The notes under the pieces were generated by a model that did no database searches, had not been told where the DNA came from, and saw only the letters and a program-made list of their open reading frames with translations. 64,000 bases of DNA, from contig NZ_JAUEPM010000004.1 of assembly GCF_030406385.1 (NCBI RefSeq), positions 62,001 through 126,000 of the forward strand. Direction: 5' to 3'. Position numbers and translations under genes: made by a program. The DNA comes from Microbacterium oryzae (GTDB lineage: Bacteria; Actinomycetota; Actinomycetes; Actinomycetales; Microbacteriaceae). Of the stretch, positions 9,072-18,074 are shown in pieces (position 1 is the stretch's first letter; every line of letters starts with the position of its first letter).

Positions 9072-9725
9072 CTAGCGCGGTGACTCATCGCCGTCTTCGC
9101 CTTGCACGTCCTCGCCCTGCACCGTCTCGCCGTTGCGCGGGAGCGAGCCGCGGAACGTGATGGGCACGGCCTCCGCGACCTCGGCGTCGGGACCGGCCAT
9201 CGCCTGGACGTGGACGTGCGGCTCCGTGCTGTTCCCCGAGTTGCCGCAGCGTGCCAGCACGTCACCGAGGGAGACGCGCTGCCCCGGCAGCGCGCGGACG
9301 CTGCCCTGCTGCAGGTGGCAGAGGGCGACGACGATTCCCCCGCTCTCGATCAGGACATGATTCCCGGCGAGCGCCAACCACCCTGCCGCTGCTCGCCGGG
9401 CCTGCGTCAGCGCATAGGCGATCGAGGGCACCCCTCGACGCGCCGCATGGTCAGGCTGGTCATCGAACGCGGACACGACCGTGCCGTCGAGCGGCGCCAG
9501 GATCGTGCGTCCGAACCCGGGAAACGAATCGGGCGGCTCGGGATGCAGCAGGGAGGCGATCGTGAAGGGCGCTGTCCGCCGGGCGCCGACGACCGGCACG
9601 AAGTCGATGGCGTGGGCCGTTGCGAATCTCCTCGTGCCATGACCGGGCACACGGTTCGCCGGGCTGTTCTGCACCAGCCACCGCCCTTCGAAGGGGAATG
9701 CCAGGTCGATGGCGACGCTGCTCAT
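9072..9725 (-). CDS. M23-like (LytM-type) peptidase domain protein
   Basis: 217 residues. The M23 metal-binding pattern is visible: HAID at 38-41 and the C-terminal HVH in GNSGNSTEPHVHVQ. The core GNHVLIE...LCHLQQGS...G..V..G..L...GNSG is that of LytM-like endopeptidases, which cut peptidoglycan cross-bridges. No signal peptide or membrane anchor is seen, so either it acts inside, leaves by an unusual route, or is not a wall hydrolase. The ATG at 9725 follows GGAAGGAA with good spacing. Iterated repeats lie upstream (9766-9836). Confidence 0.75.
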   Translation of the reverse strand: MSSVAIDLAFPFEGRWLVQNSPANRVPGHGTRRFATAHAIDFVPVVGARRTAPFTIASLLHPEPPDSFPGFGRTILAPLDGTVVSAFDDQPDHAARRGVPSIAYALTQARRAAAGWLALAGNHVLIESGGIVVALCHLQQGSVRALPGQRVSLGDVLARCGNSGNSTEPHVHVQAMAGPDAEVAEAVPITFRGSLPRNGETVQGEDVQGEDGDESPR

Positions 9726-9765
9726 GCGGTTCCTTCCGACGACACGGGTGCGGTCCGCGGTCACG

Positions 9766-9836
9766 CTGTTCCCATCTTCGACCGCCCACTGTTCCGATCG
9801 AACCCTGTTCCGATCGACCCCTGTTCCGATCGACCC
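9766..9836. repeat. Iterated 16-bp direct repeats upstream of the M23-like gene
   Basis: Three head-to-tail 16-bp units starting CTGTTCCGATCGA at 9789, 9805 and 9821, differing at a single base, plus a degenerate fourth unit at 9766-9783 (CTGTTCC...TCGACC). They lie 41-111 bp upstream of the M23-like start codon and just past the end of the DUF222/HNH reading frame. Each unit holds the palindrome CGATCG. The position suits a cooperative protein-binding site. Confidence 0.85.
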
Positions 9837-9850
9837 CGTGCCGGCCGAGG

Positions 9851-11418
9851 TCATATCCGCTGGCGGATCTTCGTGTGGAGTCGGGTGGTGGAGGTCGGGG
9901 CGGGCCGGTAGCGGTGGTGTCGGTCGATCCAGATCGGGGCGGCGATGTAGGGGGTGCCGTTTCGTATCTGGATGTCCCACCCGGAGTGTTCGAGGTGGTG
10001 GTGGTGCCACCAGCACAGCAGGACGCCGTTGTCGGTCCGGGTGGGGCCGCCTCGGGCGTGGTCCTGGACGTGGTGGATCTCGCACCACGCGGCGGGAATC
10101 GTGCACCCGGGGATGATGCACCCGCCATCGCGGGCAGCGATCGCCTTCCGCTGGGTGGCGGTGAAGGTGCGCTGCACGCTGGTGAGGGACAGGATCCTCC
10201 CGTTCGGGGCGTACACGGCGCGGAGGATGTCGCCGCTGCACCCGATCCGCCGAGCGACGGACGCCGGCACGGCCCGAGAGACCCCGTCGAGATGCGCGAT
10301 GCCGTGCTTCGAGCGGTTGCCGACGGGTACGGGCGGCTCGTCGTCGGGTCGAGCGGACGCGAGGTCCTGCTGCGCGACGTGAACCATCACCGTGGGGACA
10401 GCGCCTCCGAGCGTGGGAGTCTCAGCCGCGCGAGACGCGGCCTGGATCATCGCGGTGAGGGCGTCATGGCGTTTCTGCCCAGCAGTGCGGGGGTCATGGA
10501 CGATCTCCTCCGCCGCCCAGGGCGCATCGCCCTGATCCTCGGGTGGGATCCCGTCGAGGAATCCGCCATCGGCGTCGGGAGCGAAGGTGACGTTGCGGGC
10601 GGGATTGGTGTGTGCGGACAGCAGCATCTGCAGCAGGGCGCCCGTCTCGGGAACGAGCGTCCCGTTCACGCGGAAAGCCCCGCTGGGCAGTTCGGTGACC
10701 GTCAGCGTCCGAGCCTTCATCGTGTGCTCGTGGTCGAGGTCGGGATCGATGCCGTCGGCGGTGAGCACGTCCACCCACGCGTCCGCGTGCGCCTTCACCA
10801 CGCTCCAGGGCACCACGCACCCGGTGTCGCCGCCCGATGCGGCGAGCGCCTCGGGTGGAGTGGCGTCGTCGAGGTCGGAGTCGATGGTTCCGGTGGCGAT
10901 GCCGACGAGGTGGTGCTCCATCGCCTCCACCCGATCTCGCAGAGCGGCGGGCGTGGCTCGCCGGGCGGCCTCGAGGGCCTTCAGCAGCAGCCCGACGGGC
11001 TCCGCCCCGATGAGACCGGCCGCGAACGCCGCGCCGAGCACGGGGTACTCCGCGGGGAGCGGCAGCCCCGTCGCGCTCTCCCGCTCCCGAGTGCGCTCAT
11101 CGACGCGCGCGCGGGTGGCGAGGGACTGCCCGGGAACACCGGTGACGCGTTCCAGGAGCTCTCGCCCGGTCCGGCACCCGAATCCTTCCGACAGCGGGTG
11201 CTCGAGGCTCGACTTCGACGGCGGGACACCTCCCCCGCCGCGCGCGTGCGGAGTGCGTCGACGATGCGCCCGAGCTGCTCCACTCGCCCGGTCAGCAGCA
11301 CCAGGTCCGCGTCCGCGACGCCCTCCACGCGCGGGAACAGGCTCGCAACCGCCGAGAGGGCGGTGTTCACCCCCGCGATGGGATCGGTCGCTGTGACCGG
11401 GCTGGCGTCCTTGACCAT
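9851..11418 (-). pseudogene. DUF222 / HNH endonuclease gene, frameshifted
   Basis: The ATG at 11418 opens a DUF222 (13E12-type) N-terminus (VEQLGRIVDALRTRAAGEV) that loses frame near 11215-11235. The adjacent frame carries on with the expected continuation (EHPLSEGFGCRTGRELLERV) and reaches the C-terminal HNH nuclease (CIIPGC...CEIHHVQDH...LLCWWHHHHLEH) ending at 9851. Either a one-base indel has broken the gene or there is a sequencing error. An internal start at 11041 could still yield a 396-residue protein with the intact HNH domain. These genes are often multicopy in actinobacteria; their function is unclear. Confidence 0.8.
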
Positions 11419-11724
11419 GCCCTCACGATACGAGCGACCACCGACACTCCCGAGGCTCAACAATCGAACATATCGAGCACTGTGAACAATTCGATGAGAC
11501 TCGCCGTCGCCGACCGGCCTGTGCACATGGCGATCACACCGAGCCCGGAACAGCGCCCCTTCAACAGATGATCGGCCACACGGGAATGCCTCGCGTCGAT
11601 ACGCGAATGTTACGAGAGGCCCGCGCCTTGAAGTAAGAATTACGCTTAACGCGCCCGCGCATTCCTCAAGCCGCACTCGTCCGCCGGACTGGACCCATGC
11701 CATCCGACGACGACCTCGACGACG
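11419..11724. other. Intergenic region without a recognised gene
   Basis: 306 bp between the 5' end of the DUF222/HNH pseudogene and the 3' end of the GH4 gene. It is locally AT-richer than its surroundings around 11455-11500 and 11620-11655. The first AT-rich patch holds TCGAACATATCGA (11464-11476), one half of which resembles an actinobacterial LexA box. Short open frames here lack a ribosome-binding site and recognisable sequence. Confidence 0.6.
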
Positions 11725-13056
11725 TCAGCAGAGCAGTCGGTCGATCTCCGGGAACTTCGCCGCATACCGGGCGAGGAGCTGCTCGGCGACCGCGACCGAG
11801 TCGACCAGCGGATGCGCGGCGAACGCACGCCAGGCGAGCGACCGGGATCCCTCGCGCGCAGCGGCGATCACCAGGCGCTCAGCGGCCTTGACGGGCGCGA
11901 TGAGGCCGAGCATCTCGGACGAGAGGGGCGCGATCGGCAGCGGATGGACCCCATCCGCGTCCACTCGGCAGCCGACCTCGACGACCGCGTCCTCCGGCAG
12001 CTGCGGAACGCTTCCGCCGTTGCGGACGTTGAGGATCATCGTCGCGGACCGCCCAGTCGCCAGCGCCGCCATGAGGTCGAGTGCGACGCGCTGGTATCCG
12101 CCGCCGTCGACGTCCTCCGCATGCCGCTCCTCGTCCGATTCCCTGCTCTCGGCCATGTAGCTGGCCTCGCGCTCGTGCCGCACGCGCAGCCACGACGCCA
12201 GCGGATCCGTCCCCGGCTCCTGGAAGAACGCCGACTGCTGACGATCCAGGAACTCACCGCGGGTCTCCGCCGCCGCCCGGATGCGCTCCCGCGCCTCGCG
12301 CGCGAAGTAGTAGTAGAAGAGATACTCGTTCGGCAGCGCGCCGATCGCGCGCACCCAGTCGAACCCCATGAGGCGCGCCTCCTCGATCTCCTCGAGGGCG
12401 GCGTCCGACGCCAGCAGTCCGGGGAGCGCATCGCGACCGTCCACGACGAGCCCGCGCAGCCATCCGAGATGGTTCAGTCCGACGTAGTCGAAGGAGACCT
12501 CCGACCCCGCCGTCGCCCCGACTGCCTGCAGCGCGCGGCGGATGAGCCCGATCGGGGTGTCGCAGATGCCCACCACGCGGTCGCCGAGCACCGCGCGCAT
12601 CGCCTCGGTCACGATGCCGGCGGGGTTCGTGAAGTTGATCACCCAGGCATCCGGTGCGACCTCGCGGATGGTCCGGGCAAGGTCGGTCATGAAGGGGAGC
12701 GTCCGCAGGGCGTAGGCGAGGCCGCCCGGACCGATGGTCTCCTGGCCGAGCAGGCCGAGCCCGAGCGCGACGCGCTCGTCGGTCACGCGTCCGGCGGATC
12801 CGCCGATCCGCACGGCGCTGAACACGAAATCCGCGCCGGCGAGGGCGTGGGCGAGGTCGGTGCTCGCGGTCACCCGCGGCGCGTGCGCGAACCGCGGCGC
12901 CAGGGCGTCGACGACACGCCGGATGGTCTCGAGCCGGTCCGCCGACACGTCGTACAGCACCAGGTCGTCGATGCGGACCGGAGCATCGTCGGCGGCGATG
13001 GCCTCGTAGACGCCCGGGATGCGGAATCCGCCGCCGCCGATGATCACGAGCTTCAT
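11725..13056 (-). CDS. GH4-family glycosidase (6-phospho-beta-glucosidase-like)
   Basis: 443 residues. GH4 enzymes hydrolyse (often 6-phosphorylated) glycosides through an NAD+ and metal-dependent redox-elimination mechanism. The N-terminal Rossmann start MKLVIIGGGGF binds NAD. The family metal/substrate residues appear in INFTNPAGIVTEA, GICDTPIGL (metal Cys) and GLNHLGW (metal His). The ATG at 13056 overlaps the stop of the DeoR regulator gene (ATGA). Whether the substrate is phosphorylated is open; the nearby PfkB kinase could supply the phosphate. Confidence 0.88.
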   Translation of the reverse strand: MKLVIIGGGGFRIPGVYEAIAADDAPVRIDDLVLYDVSADRLETIRRVVDALAPRFAHAPRVTASTDLAHALAGADFVFSAVRIGGSAGRVTDERVALGLGLLGQETIGPGGLAYALRTLPFMTDLARTIREVAPDAWVINFTNPAGIVTEAMRAVLGDRVVGICDTPIGLIRRALQAVGATAGSEVSFDYVGLNHLGWLRGLVVDGRDALPGLLASDAALEEIEEARLMGFDWVRAIGALPNEYLFYYYFAREARERIRAAAETRGEFLDRQQSAFFQEPGTDPLASWLRVRHEREASYMAESRESDEERHAEDVDGGGYQRVALDLMAALATGRSATMILNVRNGGSVPQLPEDAVVEVGCRVDADGVHPLPIAPLSSEMLGLIAPVKAAERLVIAAAREGSRSLAWRAFAAHPLVDSVAVAEQLLARYAAKFPEIDRLLC

Positions 13057-13811
13057 GCGAAGAGCACCTCCACGTCCGCCTGCTGCAGCCGATCGCACGT
13101 CGCGCGGTCGGCCCCGGAGTTCGTCACCACGGTCGAGAGCTCCTCCGGCCCGCAGACGCCGAGCAGCCCGGTGCCGGGGAACTTCGCCCGGTCCGCAAGC
13201 ACCACCACCCGCTGCGAGGACGCGATCATGGCGCGCTTCACCGGCACCTCCATTCCCGTCGTGTCCGCGATCGAGCCGTCGGCGCGCACGCCACTCGTGC
13301 CGAGGAAGCAGATCGTCGCGCGGATCTGCGCGAGTGCCTGCTCGGTGAGCGCGCCCACCATCGAGTAGTAGTTCTTCCGCAGCGCGCCGCCCAGCACGAT
13401 GAGCTCGACGAGGTCGTCGTCCCGGAGCGCGTCGATGACCGCGAGACTCGCCGTGATCACGGTGATGCGGCGCCCCCGCAGCCGCTCGGCGAGGAGCGCG
13501 GTCGTGGTGCCGATATCGATGAGCACGACGTCGCCATCCGCGACGAGCTCGGCCGCTCGCTCCGCGACCGCGGCCTTCTCCTCGCTCTGGTGCGCGGCGA
13601 CATCCCGGAACGGCACGCGGTCGGCTTCGACGCTGCCTCCCCCGCGCACACGCCGCAGGAGTCCGTCTGCGTCCAGGGAGTTGAGGTCACGCCGGATGGT
13701 CGAGGGCGAGACCCCGAAATGGACCGCCAGGTCCTCCACCCGCACCTCGCCGCCCGCGCGCACTCGCTCGAGGATCTTCGCCTGCCTCGTCGCCGTCAGC
13801 ATGCGCGCCAT
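13053..13811 (-). CDS. DeoR-family transcriptional regulator of the sugar locus
   Basis: 252 residues. The N-terminal DeoR helix-turn-helix (about 5-60; VEDLAVHFGVSPSTIRRDLNSLDADGLLRRVRGG) is followed by a DeoRC sugar-phosphate sensor domain (IDIGTTTALLAERL..., then ADRAKFPGTGL). DeoR regulators usually respond to phosphorylated sugars, which fits the adjacent kinase and GH4 genes. It is divergent from the kinase-ABC operon and translationally coupled to the GH4 gene. The exact start is uncertain: ATGs at 13823, 13811 and 13802 are in frame and none has a clear ribosome-binding site. Confidence 0.88.
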   Translation of the reverse strand: MARMLTATRQAKILERVRAGGEVRVEDLAVHFGVSPSTIRRDLNSLDADGLLRRVRGGGSVEADRVPFRDVAAHQSEEKAAVAERAAELVADGDVVLIDIGTTTALLAERLRGRRITVITASLAVIDALRDDDLVELIVLGGALRKNYYSMVGALTEQALAQIRATICFLGTSGVRADGSIADTTGMEVPVKRAMIASSQRVVVLADRAKFPGTGLLGVCGPEELSTVVTNSGADRATCDRLQQADVEVLFA

Positions 13812-13839
13812 GCTAGCAGTCATGATCACGCGAATACGA

Positions 13840-13862
13840 GCACTTGTGCGCAGCACTGCGCA
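13840..13862. promoter_or_regulatory. Operator candidate for the DeoR regulator
   Basis: Two overlapping dyads in the divergent intergenic region: GCAC-TT-GTGC at 13840-13849 and TGCGCA-GCAC-TGCGCA at 13847-13862. They lie within 30-50 bp of the regulator start and 77 bp upstream of the kinase start. Binding by the DeoR protein is inferred. Confidence 0.4.
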
Positions 13863-13938
13863 TGCGGGACAGTAGGAGCGGGCGCACTCGGAAAGCGCCG
13901 TGGCGGCGCTCGACCGCCGGGCAGGAAGGAGCGGCGAC

Positions 13939-14997
13939 GTGGACATCACCCCGACGCATGACGTGCTCCTCGCCGGCCCGACGTTCTTCGATCTCGTCCT
14001 CGGCGGGCTCGATGCGGGTCCCGCTCCGGGCACCGAGGTCTTCGCCTCGCACCTCGACACGAGCCCCGGTGGCATCGCGAACCTGGCGGTGGCGACCGCT
14101 CGCCTCGGCCTCCGCACCGCTCTCGCCACCGCCCTGGGCGACGACGTCCACGGCCGCTGGTGCCGCACCGTTCTCGCCGACGTGGAGGGAATCGACCTCG
14201 CCCCCAGCACGGTGACGGCCGGATGGGAGACGCCGCTCACGGTGTCGATCGCGCACGACGGCGATCGCGCGATGGTCACGCGCGAGGACCCCGCTCCCGC
14301 GCTCGACCCGCTCGCGAGCGGGGTGAGTGCGCACGCCATCCTCGCCGATCTCCCCGCTCTCCGCCGTGCCGACGCCGAGGCTCGTGGCGACGCCTGGTGG
14401 CGTCACGCGGCGCTGGACGGCGCGCGCGTGTTCGCCGACGCGGGATGGGACCCCGCCGGCACCTGGGACGCCTCGCTGCTCGACCCGCTCGACGCCTGCT
14501 TCGCCTTCACCCCGAATGAGCGCGAGGCCGCCGCGTACACGCGGGCGGACTCCCCTGAGCGAGCCGCACGCGCGCTCGCCGACCGGGTGCCGCTCGTCGT
14601 GGTCACCCGCGGCGCGGCGGGGGCGTACGCGATCGATGCGGCCACGGGTGAGACCGCGGATGTCTCCGGCGTCGCCGTCACGGCGCGCGACACGACCGGC
14701 GCCGGCGACGTCCTGCAGGCCGCGCTCGCCTTCGGAGTCCTGCGCGAGCTCCCCCTCGCCGACGCGGTCGCGTTCGCGGTGCTGTGCTCCGCGCTGTCGG
14801 TCGAGCAGCTGGGCGGCGCCAGCGCGAGCCCCTGCTGGGGCGACATCGCCGACTGGCGCGCCGCCCACGCCGACCCGCGCTACGGCTTCGTCGACGACCT
14901 GCTCGCCGACATCCCCCATCCCCTGCCCCACCGCGCCGACCGGCGCTTCCCGTTCGCGCGCTTCGGAGCTGAGGCGCACACCCTGAGAGGAACATGA
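13939..14997 (+). CDS. PfkB-family carbohydrate kinase
   Basis: 352 residues of the ribokinase/PfkB fold. The N-terminal GGIANLAVATARLG motif binds the sugar. The C-terminal signature DTTGAGD at 251-257 holds the catalytic base Asp257 and the anion hole. The GTG at 13939 follows GGAAGGAG by six bases, better than the upstream GTG at 13900. The gene is divergent from deoR and is followed after one base by the ABC binding-protein gene. It probably phosphorylates the sugar brought in by that transporter; the precise sugar cannot be read from sequence. Confidence 0.88.
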   Translation: MDITPTHDVLLAGPTFFDLVLGGLDAGPAPGTEVFASHLDTSPGGIANLAVATARLGLRTALATALGDDVHGRWCRTVLADVEGIDLAPSTVTAGWETPLTVSIAHDGDRAMVTREDPAPALDPLASGVSAHAILADLPALRRADAEARGDAWWRHAALDGARVFADAGWDPAGTWDASLLDPLDACFAFTPNEREAAAYTRADSPERAARALADRVPLVVVTRGAAGAYAIDAATGETADVSGVAVTARDTTGAGDVLQAALAFGVLRELPLADAVAFAVLCSALSVEQLGGASASPCWGDIADWRAAHADPRYGFVDDLLADIPHPLPHRADRRFPFARFGAEAHTLRGT

Positions 14998-14998
14998 C

Positions 14999-16357
14999 AT
15001 GCACCGTCATCACCGCATGGTCGCCGTGAGCGCCGTCGGCGCGGCGTTCGCGCTCGGCCTCACCGCCTGCGCCCCCGGCGCCGACAGCACGGCGCCCGCC
15101 GAGGAGTCGCCGGCCGGCGAGGTCTCCACCGACGTCAACGAGCTCGGCGACGTCACCCTGAGCGTCTGGGACCAGGAGGTCCGCGGCGGCCAGAACGAGC
15201 AGATCGAGCAGCTGAACGCCGCCTTCATGGAGGAGCACCCGAACATCACCATCGAGCGCAACTCGCAGGCGTTCGATGACCTCGCCACGACGCTCCGCCT
15301 CGCGATCACCGACGACGACGCCCCCGACGTGGTGCAGGCGAACAACGGCCGCAACACCATGGGCGCGTTCGTCGAGGCCGGCCAGCTGCGCCCGCTCGAC
15401 GACTACGCCGACGCCTACGGCTGGTTCGATCGGTACTCGCCATCGATCCTCCAGTACTCGACGTACAGCGAGGACGCGACGGAGTTCGGCGAGGGCAACC
15501 TGTACGGCCTGCCGCAGGTCGGCGAGGTCGTCGGCGTTTTCTACTCCAAGAGCAAGCTCGAGGGCCTCGGCCTCGACGTGCCGCAGGACTGGGCCGCGTT
15601 CGAGGAGGCGCTCCAGGCGGCCAAGGACGCCGGCGAGACGCCGATGCTGCTGGGCAACATCGAGAAGTGGCCGGCGCTGCACGTCTTCGGACCGCTGCAG
15701 GGGTCGCTCGTCGACGCCGAGGAGATCACCGACCTCGGCCTCGGCAACCCCGGCGCGAGCTGGACCACGCCCGAGAACGAGGAGGCCGCCGCCCACATGC
15801 AGGGCTGGGTGGAGGACGGCTACTTCAACGACGGCGTCAACGGCACCGACTACGACGCGGCATGGCAGTCGCTCGCGGCGGGAGACGGCGTCTTCCTCAT
15901 CGGCGGCTCCTGGCTGGCTGCCGACCTCGAAGATGCCATGGGCGACGACGTCGGCTTCTTCGTGCCGGCCAAGGAGGACGGGACGAAGGCCACCACGGGC
16001 GGTACCGGGCTGCCCTTCGCCATCACCTCGGCTTCGGAGAATCCGGACGCCGCCGCCGCGTACATCGATTTCCTCACGAGCGACGACGCGATGGACGTGC
16101 TGGCCGAGACCGGCAACCTGCCGGTGAACGACACCGCCGAGCACGCGCCGGACTCCGGCGTGCAGGCCGACGTGTTCGCCACGTTCGGCGAGGTCACCGA
16201 GTCGGGCGCGGTACTCCCGTACCTCGACTACGCGACGCCGACCTTCGCCGACACCCTCGGGCAGGCCCTGCAGGACCTGATCGACGGACGCGTGACCCCG
16301 GCGGAGTTCACCGAGACGCTCGAAGCCGACTACAGCGACTTCACCGCCGGCGGATGA
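14999..16357 (+). CDS. ABC sugar transporter substrate-binding lipoprotein
   Basis: 452 residues, family 1 extracellular solute-binding protein. The signal peptide ends in lipobox LTAC with lipidated Cys24, so the protein is anchored on the outer face of the membrane. A Glu/Ser/Pro-rich linker follows. Motifs typical of sugar-binding members include FMEEHPNITIE and DDAPDVVQANNGR. GAGAGGA precedes the ATG. The stop overlaps the first permease gene (ATGA). Confidence 0.93.
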   Translation: MHRHHRMVAVSAVGAAFALGLTACAPGADSTAPAEESPAGEVSTDVNELGDVTLSVWDQEVRGGQNEQIEQLNAAFMEEHPNITIERNSQAFDDLATTLRLAITDDDAPDVVQANNGRNTMGAFVEAGQLRPLDDYADAYGWFDRYSPSILQYSTYSEDATEFGEGNLYGLPQVGEVVGVFYSKSKLEGLGLDVPQDWAAFEEALQAAKDAGETPMLLGNIEKWPALHVFGPLQGSLVDAEEITDLGLGNPGASWTTPENEEAAAHMQGWVEDGYFNDGVNGTDYDAAWQSLAAGDGVFLIGGSWLAADLEDAMGDDVGFFVPAKEDGTKATTGGTGLPFAITSASENPDAAAAYIDFLTSDDAMDVLAETGNLPVNDTAEHAPDSGVQADVFATFGEVTESGAVLPYLDYATPTFADTLGQALQDLIDGRVTPAEFTETLEADYSDFTAGG

Positions 16358-17271
16358 CAGACACCGTCGCGATCGTCACCGGGCGGAGGGCCAGGCGACC
16401 CCCCGCCCGCGTGACGCGGCGGCGCTGGCTGCCGTACGCCTACCTCGCCCCTGCTCTGCTCCTGTACGGCCTGTTCCTGCTCGTCCCCCTCGGGCGCGCC
16501 GCGCAGTTCTCGCTGTACGAGTGGGATGGCCTCGGTGCGTCGACCTTCGTCGGTCTCGACAACTACGCGGCCGTCTTCCAGAGCGCGCAGCTGCGGGAGG
16601 CCTTCGCGCACGCGCTCGTCCTCATCGTGTTCTTCGCGGTGCTGCCGCTTGCGCTCGGCCTCGTGCTGGCGGCGCTCCTCACCCGCGCGCGCGTGCGCGG
16701 CCTGGGGTTCTTCCGGACGATCGTCTTCCTGCCGCAGGTCATCGCGATGGTGGTGATCGCGGTGACCTGGCGGCAGATCTACGCGCCGGAGGGCCCGCTC
16801 AACTCGGCGCTCGGCGCGATCGGCCTCGACTCGCTCGCCCGCGCGTGGCTGGGCGACTACGACTGGGCGCTGCCGGCGGTCGGGCTCATCGGCACCTGGG
16901 TGTCGACCGGGCTCGTCACGGTGCTGCTCATGGCGGGCATGGCGCGGATCCCCCGCGAGCAGTACGAGGCGGCCCGGCTGGATGGCGCGGGTGCGGTCCG
17001 CGAGTTCCTCGCGATCACGCTCCCCTCGGTCCGCGGTGAGATCACGGTCGCGCTGACCCTCACGATCGTCGCGGCCCTGAAGACGTTCGACCTGGTCTAC
17101 GTGACCACGAGCGGCGGGCCCGGCACCTCGACCACGGTGCCGAGCTACGAGGTGTACCGCCTGGCCTTCACCATCGGCGAAGTGGGCGCCGCGGCCGCGG
17201 TCGGCATCGTCCTCACCGTCATCGTGTTCCTCATCAACGCCGTCGTGAACATGATCGGAGAGCGCCGATGA
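16354..17271 (+). CDS. ABC sugar transporter permease (MalF-like)
   Basis: 305 residues, six predicted membrane spans, first at about 30-50. The cytoplasmic EAA loop that contacts the ATPase is visible (EQYEAARLDGAGAVREFLAITLP). It overlaps the binding-protein stop and the next permease start by 4 bp each, so the three genes are probably translated in step. No ATPase gene accompanies them; a shared MsiK-type ATPase elsewhere is likely. Confidence 0.93.
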   Translation: MTDTVAIVTGRRARRPPARVTRRRWLPYAYLAPALLLYGLFLLVPLGRAAQFSLYEWDGLGASTFVGLDNYAAVFQSAQLREAFAHALVLIVFFAVLPLALGLVLAALLTRARVRGLGFFRTIVFLPQVIAMVVIAVTWRQIYAPEGPLNSALGAIGLDSLARAWLGDYDWALPAVGLIGTWVSTGLVTVLLMAGMARIPREQYEAARLDGAGAVREFLAITLPSVRGEITVALTLTIVAALKTFDLVYVTTSGGPGTSTTVPSYEVYRLAFTIGEVGAAAAVGIVLTVIVFLINAVVNMIGERR

Positions 17272-18074
17272 GAGTGTCCCGCTTCGAGACGGCCGCGAAC
17301 TACGTCATCCTCATCGGCTTCGCGCTGGTGATCCTCGCCCCCATCGGCGTGATCGTGACGCTGGCGCTGGGCCCCGAGCGCCTCTCGTCGGGCGGCGGCC
17401 TCCACTTCGAGAACTTCGCCCGCGCCTGGGAGGTCGGCCGCTTCGGGCAGTACATGACGACGTCGGTCTCCGTCGCCGCCATCGTCGTGGTGGTCGCGGT
17501 GACCGCGTCGATCCTCGCGGGCTACGCGCTGGGAGCGATGTCGTTCCGCGGCGCGACCGCCTTCTTCTACCTCTTCCTGCTCGGCATCATGGTGCCGACG
17601 GAGGCGTTCATCGTGCCGATGTTCTTCGACATGCGCTCGCTCGGCCTCACGAACACGATCTGGGGCGTCGCGCTGCCGCAGATCGCGATGTCGATCGCCT
17701 TCGGCACGTTCTGGATGCGCACCTACTTCCGCGGCGCCAGCCGCGAGCTCATCGAGGCGGCGCGCCTCGACGGCGCCGGGTCGTGGCGCATCCTGTGGCA
17801 GATCCTCGTCCCCATCGGGCGCCCGGCCATCCTCACCCTCGTGCTGCTGACCTTCATGTGGACGTGGAACGAGTTCCTCATCCCGCTCGTCATGTCGCCG
17901 AACGGCGCGGTGCGCACCGCTCCGCTGGGGCTGGCGTTCTTCCAGGGGCAGTACACGCAGGGCACCGCGCTCCTCGCGGCGGGGGCCATCCTCGTCGCCC
18001 TGCCCGTGGTGGTGCTCTACGTCATCCTGCAGCGGCACTTCATCAAGGGCATGATCGAGGGCGCCGTCAAGTAG
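17268..18074 (+). CDS. ABC sugar transporter permease (MalG-like)
   Basis: 268 residues with six predicted spans and the EAA loop RELIEAARLDGAGSWRILWQILVP. It is the second membrane subunit of the importer and forms the translocation pore with the preceding permease. The ATG overlaps the previous stop (ATGA). The 3' end overlaps the convergent tag gene by 8 bp. Confidence 0.93.
   Translation: MRVSRFETAANYVILIGFALVILAPIGVIVTLALGPERLSSGGGLHFENFARAWEVGRFGQYMTTSVSVAAIVVVVAVTASILAGYALGAMSFRGATAFFYLFLLGIMVPTEAFIVPMFFDMRSLGLTNTIWGVALPQIAMSIAFGTFWMRTYFRGASRELIEAARLDGAGSWRILWQILVPIGRPAILTLVLLTFMWTWNEFLIPLVMSPNGAVRTAPLGLAFFQGQYTQGTALLAAGAILVALPVVVLYVILQRHFIKGMIEGAVK

Noticed and set aside
11464..11476. 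LexA (SOS) box upstream of the DUF222/HNH gene
   Set aside because: Only one half (ATATGTTCG on the minus strand) matches; the other half is unrelated. Some 13E12-type genes are SOS-controlled, so it was noted, but the site is too weak to call.
13813..15000. Minus-strand open frames opposite the kinase gene
   Set aside because: Compositional shadows; no ribosome-binding sites or recognisable domains, and they overlap a complete PfkB kinase.
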